DNA from: Lycorma delicatula
Lineage: Eukaryota; Arthropoda; Insecta; Hemiptera; Fulgoridae
NCBI RefSeq assembly: GCF_047948215.1
Contig: NC_134460.1
Coordinates: forward strand, 126,617,324 to 126,681,323
Direction: 5' to 3'
DNA: 64,000 nucleotides
The position numbers were made by a program, and so were the translations under genes. Positions 46,201-57,712 of the stretch are shown here, piece after piece (position 1 is the first letter of the stretch; each line of letters opens with the position of its first letter). The notes beneath the pieces are model-generated. The model was not told where the DNA came from, searched no databases, and was given only the letters and a program-made list of their open reading frames with translations.

Positions 46201-46311
46201 TGTAATATTCCGGTAGTCTGAATTGAATACAATAAATTAAAAAATAAATAACAATTTATTTTTAAAAGGGTATCTGATGTTCTTTTAATTCTGTCATACA
46301 AAATAAACAAA
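43261..46311. other. AT-rich non-coding region
   Basis: No gene. Local triplication of GGGATATACTCTTTG-like units near 43432-43488. (TG)n at 46073-46096. Short chance ORFs only. Confidence 0.55.
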
Positions 46312-46540
46312 CCCACCGGGTTGGTCTAGTGGTAAACTCGTCGTAATCAGTTATTTCGAAGTCGAATTTCTCAGATTTAAATCCTAATAAAGGTAGTTGC
46401 TTTTATTGGGAAAACGATGTTCTTTGGTGGATGGGATTCAATTAACCACATTTGTTAGGAATGATCGGCCTGGGTTTGTCAAGACTATACATTTACCGGT
46501 ACTGTTAGATTACACTAATAAATCGCTAATTACTTTAATT
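46312..46540 (+). repeat. SINE-A, alternative-tail copy
   Basis: CCCACCGGGTTGGTCTAGTG, GTAAACTCGTCG, B-box-like AGATTTAAATCCTAATAAAG, ATTCAATTAACCACATTTG and GACTATACATTTACCGGTAC, ending GATTACACTAATAAATCGC. Cleanest A box of the alternative-tail subfamily. Confidence 0.88.
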
Positions 46541-47599
46541 GAAAAAAATGTCTGTTGATAAAAAGAGAAGAAAAAATTCAGTTACTGAATAAACAAAATA
46601 ATTATATTTTTTCATGTATTCTAATGTATGGGTAACGCGCAACATGATATGTTTTCCCCGAGTTTTTTTTCACACATATATATATATATATCTCCTTTTA
46701 TTAAATAAAATTTTTATGTTTAAGAATTTTAACTTGAGAATTGTTTACTGTTGCCTAGGCAACATTTTATATAACCTGTGTACCCTAGTTAAAAGAAAAA
46801 TATACAGCAAATTCTGGTAAATTGTGTTTTTATAAATATTGTTACTAAATTTCCAGAGTTATTTATTTTACACATATTTTCATGAAATGTTTTTAATATG
46901 TGTTCTGCGTCCAGTATAAAATATATCCACAAGCATGAGTTTGAAAGTATTTTTTATATATGTAGTTTTATATATACAATATACCGTACGCCAGCTCCAC
47001 AGCTCTATTAGGTGTTGTATAAATAAGAAAAAAAATATTTAATAAGAAAAAAGTCTCATATGTATGTCAATCACTTAAACGTATAATATCACGTATTATT
47101 TACTGAATTGCACGGTGGTGTGCACTGTTTTGACTATACTGTCACGAAAGGAGAAGCTTATCTTTAAGAAGTTATATTTTACGTGAAAAAATTTAGTTTA
47201 ATAAACGAATTTAAATTTGTTCTTTTTTATACTACACTGATTTACAATCTATGTAAATATGTAGGAATAATATTAAAATTACGCATAAGAATTACTTCAT
47301 TTTTCATCTAATTCCCGAAAGAGAAATTTCAACGTTCCGTTACTTTATTAATTTCATTATTCTTTGTATTGATTTACAACAAAATAAAAATTTTTAATAA
47401 ATGGAGAATAATTATTATTTATTTTAATCTGGATATTCTTTTAATTTTAATAAATTCCTTTTTCCTGCATTAGATGAAAAATAAAGTGAGTCCGGCAGAT
47501 ATAACTCCCCGATTGAAAATGTAAATAAAATAATTATTACGACAAAATTATAAAAAAAATAAATATATTGTGAAAGAACAGTGTTTGCCATTTATTTCC
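46541..47599. other. AT-rich non-coding stretch
   Basis: Nothing recognised; a short (TA)n near 46676-46690. Confidence 0.5.
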
Positions 47600-48800
47600 A
47601 TATGCTTCTTATTAATTTTTAAAAATTATGTCGTTCATACGCCGACCTTCACTATCTATACAGGTCTTTAACCTCTCCCAAAAATTCGGTATTTATTTTC
47701 TTGTCATTTTCAATGGTATTGCAGTGATTTGTAGGTGGATAGCAGCTTTTAAATGATCGAGAGTTCTTGGCTTCTATTTAAATTTCAGCCTTTAGATGTA
47801 TCCCGAGAAATAAATTACTTGCTGCGGAATCGGGTGACCGTACAGGCCATGATTTTTCTCCTCATTGTGAAATAAGACGTTCCTCAGAGAAACATTTCTT
47901 TGAGGAAATTCATTGATTGTCTGGATGTGTGAGCAGTGCCCCATTTTCTTGAAACTATTAGCTTTCGGCTTGATTTTCCCAAGTTCATTAAGTCTTGGTA
48001 CCAAGAAGTCACGTAATATTTTTACATAACGTTTGGAAGTTGCTGTAATTGACTGCCATTCATCCTTGAAAATGTATGGCCCTATTATTCCAAATTCAGA
48101 AACTGTGCACGAAACTGTAACACGCTCAGAGTGGAGAGGGCGTTCATTAAGTTGTAGAAGATTATTTTATACCCAATATCGATATTTATTTTCGTTAACA
48201 TAAACCGATAAATGAAAATGAACTTCATAAATTGACAGAACAATCGAATACACTGGAACATTTTCCAGAATAGCCTAGCAAAAAGCAACATGGCTATTCT
48301 AGTCGCGTTCATGTAGCTGCTGCACGATCATCATTTTATAAGGATGAAACTAAATCAGCGTATAAAATTCTCCTTACAGTCAATTTGTAACGCAATAGCG
48401 TATTTAAGAGCCGAGTGACGTGGGGATTGTATAACTGTTTGTCTCTCCGATTCAGTATTTTCGTCTATTCGAACGCTTCGTGGCCTACCTGGTAGTTTCT
48501 TCGTCAAAGCTGAACCGGTAGCTCCAAATTGGATACTTATAACTGAATTGTCTTCTTTTCAGGTACCGCTGAGTGACGACCTAGCCGAAAATGTGAACGA
48601 AATAATCGCTGCGAGTTGATAACAGAATCACCATTTTTAAAAAAACGTTTTAATAACGAAAATTTTACGCCCCCATTCCACGCCGTGGTTGTAAGTGAAA
48701 TGGCAAGACATCCACTAAAAAGTGTCGTGCCGACACAACGCCCTGTTCTATTAGCGCTTCACCACCAGCGGTGTGAAATCTGGGAGTTGTTTCAGCCGGA
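47600..48800 (-). pseudogene. Degraded Tc1/mariner-type transposase remnant
   Basis: The minus strand reads, from the 3' side, LDHLKAAIHLQITAIPLKMT, then NFWERLKTCIDSEGRRMND and IIFKN with a stop near 47600. Upstream is RPLHSERVTVSCTVSEFGII followed by GPYIFKDEW and KRYVKILRDFLVPRLNELG (48145-47985), and further up a region with GRPRSVR-like residues (about 48500). The order matches the 'PLHSxKVTVWCGVASFGIIGPYFFED...LNELG...DFFLWGYIK...FRERLxxCIxxEGxHLxDIIFKN' type of transposase common in insects, from memory. There are several frame breaks, and I could not define terminal repeats. Different subgroup from the mariners at 20017 and 42085; closer in style to the one at 55493. Confidence 0.7.
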
Positions 48801-50091
48801 CCTTTATTATTTATAATTTCAGTTACATTATTTAATCAAAATATAAATTAAAGTACTTCATTGCAGCAAGATATTACATACAATAAAACTAGTATATATA
48901 CTAAACAATTACACGTTATATTATTACGCACAGTTTTTAAATAACATATTTTAACACTACTCATCTGAATGTCACGATGAGGAGAGGTGATTGCCCTTGG
49001 GTCCACCTTAATGGCTTTGTAATTCCGCAAACTGAGAGTGTAAGGTACCTAAGTTTACACTTCGACTGTCGACTAATGTGGAAGTAATGTGGAAGAGAGA
49101 AGAGAAGGGAATTCGCGATAATGTTCAAGGAAATTTTCTGGTTGTTGGGCAGATGTTCTCAATTATCTTTATCTAATTAGCTGCTGGTATACTCAACAAT
49201 TTGTAAAAACAATCTGGACCTTTGAGGTACTGCGAACAAGCCCACTATCAAAATCTTACAGAAGATTGAATATAAACTAGCGAGAGGCATCTTGATTTGA
49301 AAAAAAACAGTGAAGTACATGAATAATTATTAGGTTTATGATTCGTACGAGAGGAAATACAAATTTTCAGTTCAAAGTACGAACTGCGACTTAATAGACA
49401 CGTGAATTACTTAACCGTGAACCTCCTAGACACGGGGATGACATAATAAGATTAAACCGGCTACACGTTTTTGTCTTTAGTGATATATAGCGTGTTTTAA
49501 GTGTAATTTCAGTTATGAGTGCGTGCATTATTTCTTCGATTTTTGATTTTCAAATTTATTGCATATTCTTTCGCTTCTCATTGTTTCATCGTTTTTCTTG
49601 CTATTTATGACTTCTTTTATTGTAATTTTTTTGTTCTACTGTTAAGTATTAGATGTTCATAATTACTAATATGTGCTGCTTGCAATAAAAGTTCACTGTA
49701 ATACCAGTATGAAATTTTTTAGGAGTTTCGCTGGAAACTGTGAATGTGAGACTGCGAGTGTGATTCAATGTACTCAAGGTTAATACAAATGTAACCAATT
49801 GTAAATAAACTTTGGAAAATAAAAATTAACTGTAAATGCAGTTAAAATTTACATTTAAAAATTTATTAATTTATTAGAAAGGGAAACCCTGTACAGAAAA
49901 CATACAAAATCATTCAAATGTAAATTTTAGCAATTCCTCCATTGAATAAATTAAAAGGGTTTTTGTTACTGTTTAAAAAAAATTCTGGTAACTTCCATGT
50001 TTGAAGAAGTAAATTTGTTGAAAAATATACTTGTCTTAAAAGGACGTAAATAAAAGTTTGGTTTATCAGTATTTAATAAAGAGTTTTTTGT
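48801..50091. other. Non-coding region
   Basis: No supported gene. 48960-49110 is GC-richer, with a minus-strand patch NYKAIKVDPRAITSPHRD that I cannot assign. Confidence 0.45.
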
Positions 50092-50135
50092 CTATCAAGT
50101 AAGTTTTGATAGACTTATCAAAACTTACTTGATAG
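50092..50135. repeat. 20-bp perfect inverted repeat with 4-nt loop
   Basis: CTATCAAGTAAGTTTTGATA (50092-50111), loop GACT, then the exact reverse complement (50116-50135). Confidence 0.97.
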
Positions 50136-50137
50136 TA

Positions 50138-50238
50138 CGGATATCAGAAAACACTAAAAAGTGTAATAATAATTGCAAAAAAATTAATTAATCTAATTAA
50201 TTAAATGTGTTTTCTGTGTAAGTGTTTTCTGATAGTCG
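50138..50238. repeat. MITE-like inverted repeat
   Basis: TATCAGAAAACACT (50142-50155) is inverted as AGTGTTTTCTGATA at 50221-50234. Inside are a second GTGTTTTCTGTG and a TTAATTAATCTAATTAATTAA palindrome-like core. About 95 bp in all; no TA or other clear target duplication was recognised. Confidence 0.6.
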
Positions 50239-50700
50239 GTTAACATAATTTTTACCTATTTAAAAAGAAAAATTATTTCGGATTCTAGTAAAGATTGGAA
50301 AAATATATTTTAGCTAATTATGTTTTTTAAATATGTATATGTTTCAATAACACTGTTATTGATTTAAATACTTAGTTTCATAATTACAATTTAAAACACT
50401 TTTGTAAAAGGGTTGTGTAAGAAGGGAGAACTTTCATTAAGAATGTAAGATGTCAGCATCATAAAAAAATAATAAAGCTTGTTTAATGGCTGGTGGCCTC
50501 TCAAACAAAAAGCGAAGGACAGTCTGTTCACCAACAAACTAGACTTCTAGAAACTTATACAGTATGTTTGCTAAACTTTAATAACGCTGTTTTTATATGC
50601 ATTAAAATAATATAATTAACTATAATTATATTAAAGACAGTATAGATTAATAACATACATTTTAATGAAAATTATTTTTCTTATACAAAATATTGATATA
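50239..50700. other. AT-rich non-coding stretch
   Basis: Nothing recognised. Confidence 0.5.
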
Positions 50701-50703
50701 CAT

Positions 50704-50868
50704 TTTTTTTTTTGTTTAACCTCCGGAACCACCGTTAGGTATTATTTCAGAGGATGAGATGAATGATTTGTAGCGTGTGTGAAAATGCCATGTCTGATCG
50801 GGTTTCGAACCCAGAACCTCTGGATGAAAGGCCGAGACGCCACCACTCGGACCCCGAATCGGCCGTAC
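50704..50868 (-). repeat. SINE-B, near full-length copy
   Basis: Minus strand: GGCCGATTCGGGGTCCGAGT, GGTGGCGTCTCGGCCTTTC, B box GGGTTCGAAACCCGATC, GACATGGCATTTTCACACAC, GCTACAAATCATTCATCTC, CCTCTGAAATAATACCTAAC and GGTTCCGGAGGTTAAAC with a poly-A tail. ACATTTTT-like sequence on both sides may be the target duplication. Best copy for showing that family B and family A share the tail. Confidence 0.9.
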
Positions 50869-51006
50869 ACATTTTTTAATTTCATAAATATTTTACATAT
50901 CTATGAAATTTGTAATATTAGAATTATTAATAAATTATATAAGTTACCGCGTTAAACAGCAAAATGTAGACTCATAGGGGATATTGTGTTTATTTTTTAT
51001 TTATTT
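50869..51006. other. AT-rich spacer
   Basis: No feature between the two SINEs. Confidence 0.5.
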
Positions 51007-51243
51007 CTTTTGAATGTTCCCGAATTCTTCAGATATCTCATGCAGCTTTCTGGATTCGGGGCCCTTAGGCAGCTGCGTCCCTTGTTCGAGACTATAATCT
51101 TGTACAGATTCAGATCGACCATACCTGAGACGTGTGGTTAATTGAAACCCAGCCACCAAAAAACATCGGTATCCACGATTTAAGTATTCAAATCCCAATA
51201 AAAATCCTTAACTTTTACAATGACGAGTTTAACCACTATACCA
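51007..51243 (-). repeat. Chimeric SINE-A copy with a foreign 3' end
   Basis: From 51243 leftwards: GGTATAGTGGTTAAACTCGT (A box), ATTGGGATTTGAATACTT (B-box area), TCGTGGATACCGATG, GTTTCAATTAACCACACGTC, TCAGGTATGGTCGATC and TACAAGATTATAG. From about 51089 the usual tail is replaced by 80 bp of GC-richer sequence (GGGACGCAGCTGCCTAAGGG, CCCCGAATCCAGAAAGCTGC) not found in other copies. The whole stretch happens to be open for 65 codons on this strand; I do not regard that as a gene. Confidence 0.8.
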
Positions 51244-52229
51244 ATAAATAAATAATAATTGACCAATAAATTATATTTATTCTCTGTTTATGATTAGGGT
51301 GTATGCTTTACCAACGGATAACTAAGATTAAATAATTTTAAAATAAACTTCAGATAAACTATTAATTCATAGTAATACAAAATAAAATTTTAGTTACCTA
51401 TAAAATTAATTTAAGAGTAATTTTTAAGATACAATTCTTCTAGATTCTTGTAATCTTTAAGATACAAGTTTTTTTCTTTCAGACCCCTATTACTTTTTTT
51501 TATCAAATTTTCCACCAGCTCTATATACTTGTACTGTGCATTTTACCATACTATCTATGCCTTATCACAGGCTTATTAAATAATTTTTCCAACAGAAAAG
51601 TTGGGTCGTATCAAAACTAATTTAAATTTAGCTTCTAGTATTTTTTTGTATATACAATAACATTTTTTTGAAATTAATAAACAAAATAATACAATAATTT
51701 TTACAAAACAATAAGTGAAGGGTTAAAATCAAAAATAAAATTAATATATTATAATGAGTAACATCCGTTGTAAATGCTATGAAATTTATTTTTATCGTTA
51801 AGAAGTTTTGGAAAATCCATTTTAAATGAAGAATTATTTTATACGATAAGAGGATTTATTAAAAGAATGAATTTTTTAAAATGTCAATTAAAGGACAAGC
51901 GTGGGTGTATAATACATGTATATAAATGGAAATTAAGGAAATGTAAAGTGAGGTTATTTAACACCCCACACAATTTAGTATGAAGGTATTTTATTCGTAA
52001 GGGTATTGGTGTGGGCGTTTACACACTGTGAAACTTGAATCCTTTCATTGTTATCGTTTTTTAGTAACTCCGCTTCACAATTCATTGTCGTTATACCTAT
52101 TACAAAAGGAAATTCCCACCAAATAGAGCGGAAACTTCTTCCTTCGGTAATTCAAAAATTATTTTAAAATAAAGTTCTTGAAAATGTTATCATTTTTTGT
52201 TCCTCGTAACATTCTAAAAACAAATTAAT

Positions 52230-52263
52230 CTCTAGTGATTTTTTGTTAAAAAAATCACTAGAG
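52230..52263. repeat. 15-bp perfect inverted repeat with 4-nt loop
   Basis: CTCTAGTGATTTTTT (52230-52244), loop GTTA, exact reverse complement at 52249-52263. Confidence 0.97.
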
Positions 52264-52734
52264 AAATAAAATTTTTAAATTTTAAAAACACATTTTTAAA
52301 TTGATATTCTAGGTATAATATAGGTATATCTATATTATAATATAAGGTATATAATATAGGTAAATCGTTTATACTATATTCTAGGTTTCAGGTTATACTG
52401 ATAAAAGTTATTGCGTAATAAATTTGTCCGCTAACTTTGTCGGGCAACTGATAAAGTGGAGGTTAGTTTTACTGATAAAATAGATCCCACAGTTTTTTGA
52501 TTTAAGTTGAAATAAATAAAAGATCAGTGAGGCAGTAAATTTACAAATTATTATCTGTAAAGTATCTAACTCCTTACAGTTCAGAATTATAAAGAAATCT
52601 TAAATCAGGTACCAATTAATTTTTCTAATAACAATAATAAGCAATTAAATTTGTTATGACAGAATGTGTATGTGCACGCTCGCGTGCAGATGGATCTGAA
52701 AGTAAGAGGAAGATAGGGAACTGTTTTTCGCGTG

Positions 52735-52735
<1 letters not shown>

Positions 52736-52801
<66 letters not shown>
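52736..52801. repeat. (CA)n microsatellite
   Basis: About 33 uninterrupted CA units. Confidence 0.98.
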
Positions 52802-52804
<3 letters not shown>

Positions 52805-54368
52805 GCTGTTGTTTTGAAATTTTGAAGTGTTTATACTTCATTTATAATTAACTTTTCGGACTATTTTTTTATTTTATTTACTACGTTTATTGTTAAGGTT
52901 TCCATTTATTTAATGGTATTGTTATTTTAAAGGGTTTGGAAAATTGAACAATTTCCTTCTAAATTATGGAGATGATAAGTGGTAAAAAGAGGAAATTGAA
53001 AAAAGAAAATAAGAGAAAAGTGGAAGGAAAGCAATTTAACCGAATTGAATGCAAATAAGATAAGAAGAGAAGAAGAAACTTAGTTGGATGTCGCAACCTT
53101 ATACAAAATTTGAGCACCTTTTTTTGCGAGAATTAATTTCCATCATAAAATTCATTGTTATTTCAGGTTGGATTTTTTATTTTTTAATAAACAACTTCTT
53201 CCTTTAATTTTAATCAATTATTTAAATTAATTTTTTTTGTAGTTAATTTACCTCATTTAGAATTTTTACTGAATTTTCTCTATTGTAGTGAATAAGTTAT
53301 AAGAAAATTAATTATTTTCGCACACACGCACGTACGTGCGGGCTCTCACCTTCCTTTCCTCCTACTCTTTTATACAGTTACTCCTTGGAATTCTAACTAT
53401 ATGCATTTTATAAAATTACTCTTCAAAAAAGTTTTAATTAAATCACAAAAAGATATATATTTTTTAATATTCCAAGCTAAATTTCTCCATTTATGTCAGT
53501 TCCGGAGTTTTTCCTTTGCCAGAGTTTCATCGAGCGTTCTACCAAAATTTAAAACATTTTGCTGTCTAAATTCCTCTCGATTATCAAGCAGGACCTATAA
53601 CAGAACAGAGATTGTGTTTAAAAGAGCCTCTAATAATACCTTTAACAAAGTTTCCCAGAACTTACAAACCCACTTACTGTACCATAAATATAACTTAGCG
53701 ATTTTTTTGAAAAGGAAATAGGCTGGATGTTTTTTTAATAAAAGTGATTTTGATTGAATTTCAGAACTTTTTAAAAGACAGAATCTATATTTAAATAAAC
53801 TTGGATTCTGAACAAAGTGACATTCCCTTTTATTTTTAAATCTCTAATAAAATATCCATGAAAAATTGTTATTATTATAACATACTTCTTTCAAAGCAAA
53901 TAAAATGTTCACTTTTTAACAACGGAATATCGGTTAATCAGCGTATCCTGAAATTAAAAATTAATTAAACTTATGTACACATTGAATAACATCACCTGAC
54001 ACGATTTGTTATATCCTTTTTTTTAGTACTGTCACAGTCGATGAGTTTGTTTAAAAAATGGATAAAGATGTAATTTAGTTACACAGTAAAATATTGAATG
54101 GACGTTATTAGTCTTCTTATTTTTTTTTTTTGCATATACATATAAATACTCTATCGTTTATTTAATTTTAGTTATTTATTTTTAAAAAATTATTTAATTT
54201 AAAAAAAAAAACAGTTTTTATTAAGTATTTCTTATTTACCTAATTATATCCTCCTAAAATACTACACACATTAAACATACAGCTCTGTACTCTTCAATTT
54301 ATTACAGTTATATTTTGAAAAAAGTATTTTTATATTACCAAAAAGAATGAACAACTCCTTCCAATCTA

Positions 54369-54654
54369 GCCCACCGTGCTGGTCTAGTGGTTAATTCGTG
54401 TTGCAAATCAGTTTAACAACTGATTATCTAAGTCGAAGTTTCTATCCTAGTAAAAGTTATTTGTTTTAATTCGGATTTGAGAACTAGACGGTGGATACCG
54501 GTGTACTTTGGTGGTTAGGGTTCAATTAACCACACGTCTCAGGAATGGTTGGCTAAAGACTATACTTAATTTTCATGGTTAGTATAAGACTATACTTCAT
54601 TTCCATGTCATAGATAACATCCTCTTCTCATTGGGCCATTGAGGGGGGGGGGGG
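54369..54654 (+). repeat. SINE-A copy with internal duplication and a G12 run
   Basis: GCCCACCGTGCTGGTCTAGT head, AGGGTTCAATTAACCACACG, TCTCAGGAATGGTTGGC. The AAGACTATACTT-TTTTCATG stretch is duplicated in tandem (about 54555-54605). The copy ends in ATAACATCCTC without the CCGGAGG tail and is followed by a run of 12 G at 54643-54654. Confidence 0.85.
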
Positions 54655-55492
54655 TGTTTCCTAATTGTTCAATTGTTCACTCGTTGGACAGATTGCAACG
54701 TCCACATTAGGAAAATATACAAAAAATTCCTTCCAGTCTGGAAAATTGTTTTGAGTAAGAACTAAGAAAAATGTAATGTTTATAAAACTAAGAAAAATTT
54801 GAAAATAAGCAAATTGTAAGTGCGTAAGAAATTATTAAAATCGAAAAGGTAAAAGTTTTAACAGTACCGTGTCAACTAATTCTGTATGTGATTCGAATTT
54901 ATATTATGATGTTGAAAAAACCGAATTGGGTACTAGTTTTATCATAGTGAAAAGAAAACACAACCATAATAAAATTGCCTTTGTTGAATAAACTAGAAAT
55001 AAAACTATTTTATTAAATCCAGAGAGGAAAAAATGAAAACATTTATTTTGTTTCAAAAAATAAAAAGAATCTGTCAGCAAAGATGTAATAACTGTCTTAG
55101 CATTGATTATTTATTTTTATTTAGTGGAAAAATAATTATACATGAAAAACGTTTACGTAAGATTTATTTTTTGGGGTGGGAGTAATTTGTGATGAAGTTT
55201 TATTACAAATTTATCATTATATTTTTAAAATAGAACCAAAAAAACAGTTTTATGTAAAACAGTATTTTGACTGATATCTTACTTTTCTTCTTGTAGCATA
55301 GCTAAAAGAATGAGAAAGGATGCCAAGAATATAAAAAATTAAAATTAACTAATAATCAAAGAAAGTCTTATAATTTAGTAAAAGTAAACGAAGGATGTAA
55401 GATAAACATTTCAAAAACTTAGAACGTAATTTGAATTTTGTTGAAAAAAATCAACGAATTTAACGCTTCAATATAAGAAGCATCTTTTAGTA
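54655..55492. other. AT-rich stretch with a repeat D piece
   Basis: 55150-55315 contains the family D landmarks in order: GTAAGATTTATTTTTTGGGG, TGATGAAGTTTTATTAC and TCTTCTTGTAGCATAGCT. Otherwise nothing is seen. Confidence 0.55.
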
Positions 55493-56821
55493 CAGAATGT
55501 CCCATATAAAATGCAACCCAACCTTATATTGGTAGGTATTGAAATAATAAAAAGGCATGTGTAAATATGTAAATGTAATTTTTATTATTACCATCCATTT
55601 CCTTACATTTAGAGTAAATGTTGGAAGTGGCCGCCATCTTCTTGAATACAAGCTTCAATTCTTTTTACAGCGTTCCTTGCAACTTTTTTCAAAGTTTGTG
55701 GCTGGATATTTAATACAGCTTGTTCAATATTGGCTTTCAATTGTTCAAATGTTCGTGGTTTGTTGCTGTAGGCTTTTTCTTTGAGGTAACCCGATAGAAA
55801 AAAATTCGCCGCAGTAAAATCTGGAGATCTTGGTGGCCACAAGCCTCGACCGATAACACGATTACCAAAGAATTCCTCAACGAAATAAGTTGAACCTGCG
55901 TAGTGCGATGTCACACCGTCATGTTGTAGCTGGCAGTGTCTGTCTTCCTCTTACAAGAGTGCAATGAACTGAAATAAAATATCCTGATATCGTTCTGCAT
56001 TAATGGTGTACTCTAAAAAAATAGGACCGATTATTTTCTTCTGCGATATCGCGCACCACACGACCAACTTCTGCGGGTGTAATTGTGTTTCGTAATAAAC
56101 GTGGGGATATTCAGCACTCCAAATTCTACTGTTTTGGCTGTTTACGTAGCCATCCAAATGAAACCGTGCTTCATCTGTGAAAAGTAACGAATCCATAGCA
56201 TTAATTCCCTCATGCAGAAATCGACGGAACCGTTTACAATATTGTAGCCGTTTTTCTTTGCCGGGCTCAAGAAGTTGATGAACCGTTTGAATGCGATAAG
56301 GTCGTAATTGTAATTGTTTGGTCGCCCGATGAACAGTTGATTTAGACAAATTAATTTCAGCAGACAAACGTCTGATCAATTTATTTGGCGAGGCGAGTAA
56401 TCTGTCTTTGATTTCAGTGACTGGATCTGTATTCAACACTGACACAGATCTTTTGTGTTCCTTGTTATTAACAGAACCAGTCTCTCTAAATTTTGCGACT
56501 AACTTTAATACTGATGTTTTGTTAGGAGCTGGTTTATCTGGGTACTTATGGCGAAACAAATCTTGCACTGCAACCACTGATTTCGTACTGAAGTACTACT
56601 CAACAATGAAAACACGTTCATCTAGCGAAAACACCATCTTGTCTGTCTCTAGTAATGCACTGAACGTTATTTGCATTGTTGTTACAATCGGTAGTGTTCT
56701 ACTGCGTCGCCGCGATGTTGGACGAGTCCATTTCAGTAACGAGTAAGGGAGTAAGCTTGACTTTTAAAATTTCATGGATGAGTGATCATGGGATGGGTTG
56801 CGTTTAATATGGGACACTCTG
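55493..56821 (-). mobile_element. Nearly intact mariner-like element
   Basis: 1329 bp flanked by TA on both sides (55491-55492 and 56822-56823). 28-bp terminal inverted repeats start CAGAATGTCCCATAT and CAGAGTGTCCCATAT and both end GCAACCCA; only three positions differ. Contains one transposase frame with two stops. It is the youngest-looking DNA transposon in the window. Confidence 0.93.
55609..56637 (-). pseudogene. mariner-like transposase, one frame with two stops
   Basis: Cut-and-paste transposase. From ATG at 56637-56635 (MVFSLDERVFIVE) to the stop at 55609 is 343 codons with no frameshift. A TAG sits at codon 14 (56598-56596) and a TAA at 55953-55951. Helix-turn-helix landmarks: LFRHKYPDKPAPNKTSVLKL, KLIRRLSAEINLSKSTVHRA. 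Catalytic region: DSLLFTDEARFHLDGYVNSQ (first Asp), then PQKLVVWCAISQKKIIGPIF and INAERYQDILF. LQHDGVTSHYAG (second Asp) follows the TAA. The third site is WPPRSPDFTAANFFLSGYLK, where the usual 'PCDFF' Asp appears to be replaced (AANFF). The C-terminus is RNAVKRIEACIQEDGGHFQH. The missing third acidic residue would inactivate it even without the stops. Family identity is clear; the subgroup name is not certain. Confidence 0.92.
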
Positions 56822-57712
56822 TATAAAACAAATTTAAATAAAATTTACTCACATTTCTTGAAAATGATCAATTTAGAAAAAAATAGTAGTTGGGTGATCT
56901 GGAATTCCGTTGAGTACTCTCAAGTTAGTGTATAAATCTGTTTATACACTGCGTTCATAAATTATGTGAACTTCTATATTATTTTCAACCGATAAACATA
57001 TAAAAATGAAATTTAGCAAATGCTCCTCCCTCGAAACGATTTTTTTTCGGTATTAAGCCACCACAGAATTTTATTTATTATATTAAACACCACATTCCAA
57101 TAATGATGATCTCAGTAACAAAAAATAAATCGTTCTGAGATAGGAGTACTTAATAATATTTTCTTTTGTGTTTCATTGCTGATTAGTTACTTAAAAGGTA
57201 GAGTACCTTTTAAACCACTTTTGAATCTAGCTGTGAAAAATACTAGCTGGTGGTGATTTTTGTTAGGCTATCAATTTGGTTAGTTTGTCGTAGTCCAAAG
57301 ACTTTTACGTGTTTTTTTTTTTAATTTCATTCCTCTGTAAAATGATTTTCACAGTCCAATCCTTTCATTTATAACTTAAGAGCTGCGCCCCATGTGGGCC
57401 ACATGAATATTTAAAAGGTCTGGTGGCCTCATAGCGAAAAAATACATCGTCTTGGGAAAAGATAATTTTCTTCGTTTTAGCAAAATTTCTTAAAATTTAT
57501 TTTTTTACGTTTAATGGTTGAAAAGTTATTTAAGGATCTGTCGTATTTTATATCAATGTTGAGCAGTTATTTAAGAGATACTATTGAATATTTTTGAACC
57601 AGCTGTGAAACATATTAAATGGCCACGATTTGATTACACTTTAGTTTTGATTTGGTTTTCGTAGTCCGAAGATTGATTATTATACCTTCGTATTATATAT
57701 ATTTATTCATTT
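56822..57712. other. AT-rich stretch, possibly the LINE 3' side
   Basis: 57215-57300 and 57590-57675 are diverged copies of one sequence (AGCTGTGAAA, GATTT, then TCGTAGTCCAAAGA/TCGTAGTCCGAAGA), about 375 bp apart. They lie just beyond the 3' end of the minus-strand LINE at 57713 and could be its 3' untranslated part. No coding is seen. Confidence 0.4.

Larger units (their letters stand above)
51244..54368. other. AT-rich non-coding region
   Basis: Holds a perfect hairpin (52230-52263), short GTATATAATATAGGTA-like repeats at 52312-52375 and a (CA)n run (52736-52801). A 106-codon plus-strand ORF at 53401-53721 (start MHFIKLLFKKVLIK) has no motif I can name and no repeat or splice context to support it. 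Confidence 0.5.

Noticed and set aside
52605..52841. Cys/Val-repeat protein
   Set aside because: Translation of a (CA)n microsatellite.
53401..53721. 106-codon plus-strand ORF
   Set aside because: No motif, no repeat context, no splice or promoter signals; chance cannot be excluded.
56408..56746. Plus-strand ORF of 112 codons
   Set aside because: Antisense to the mariner-like transposase N-terminus.
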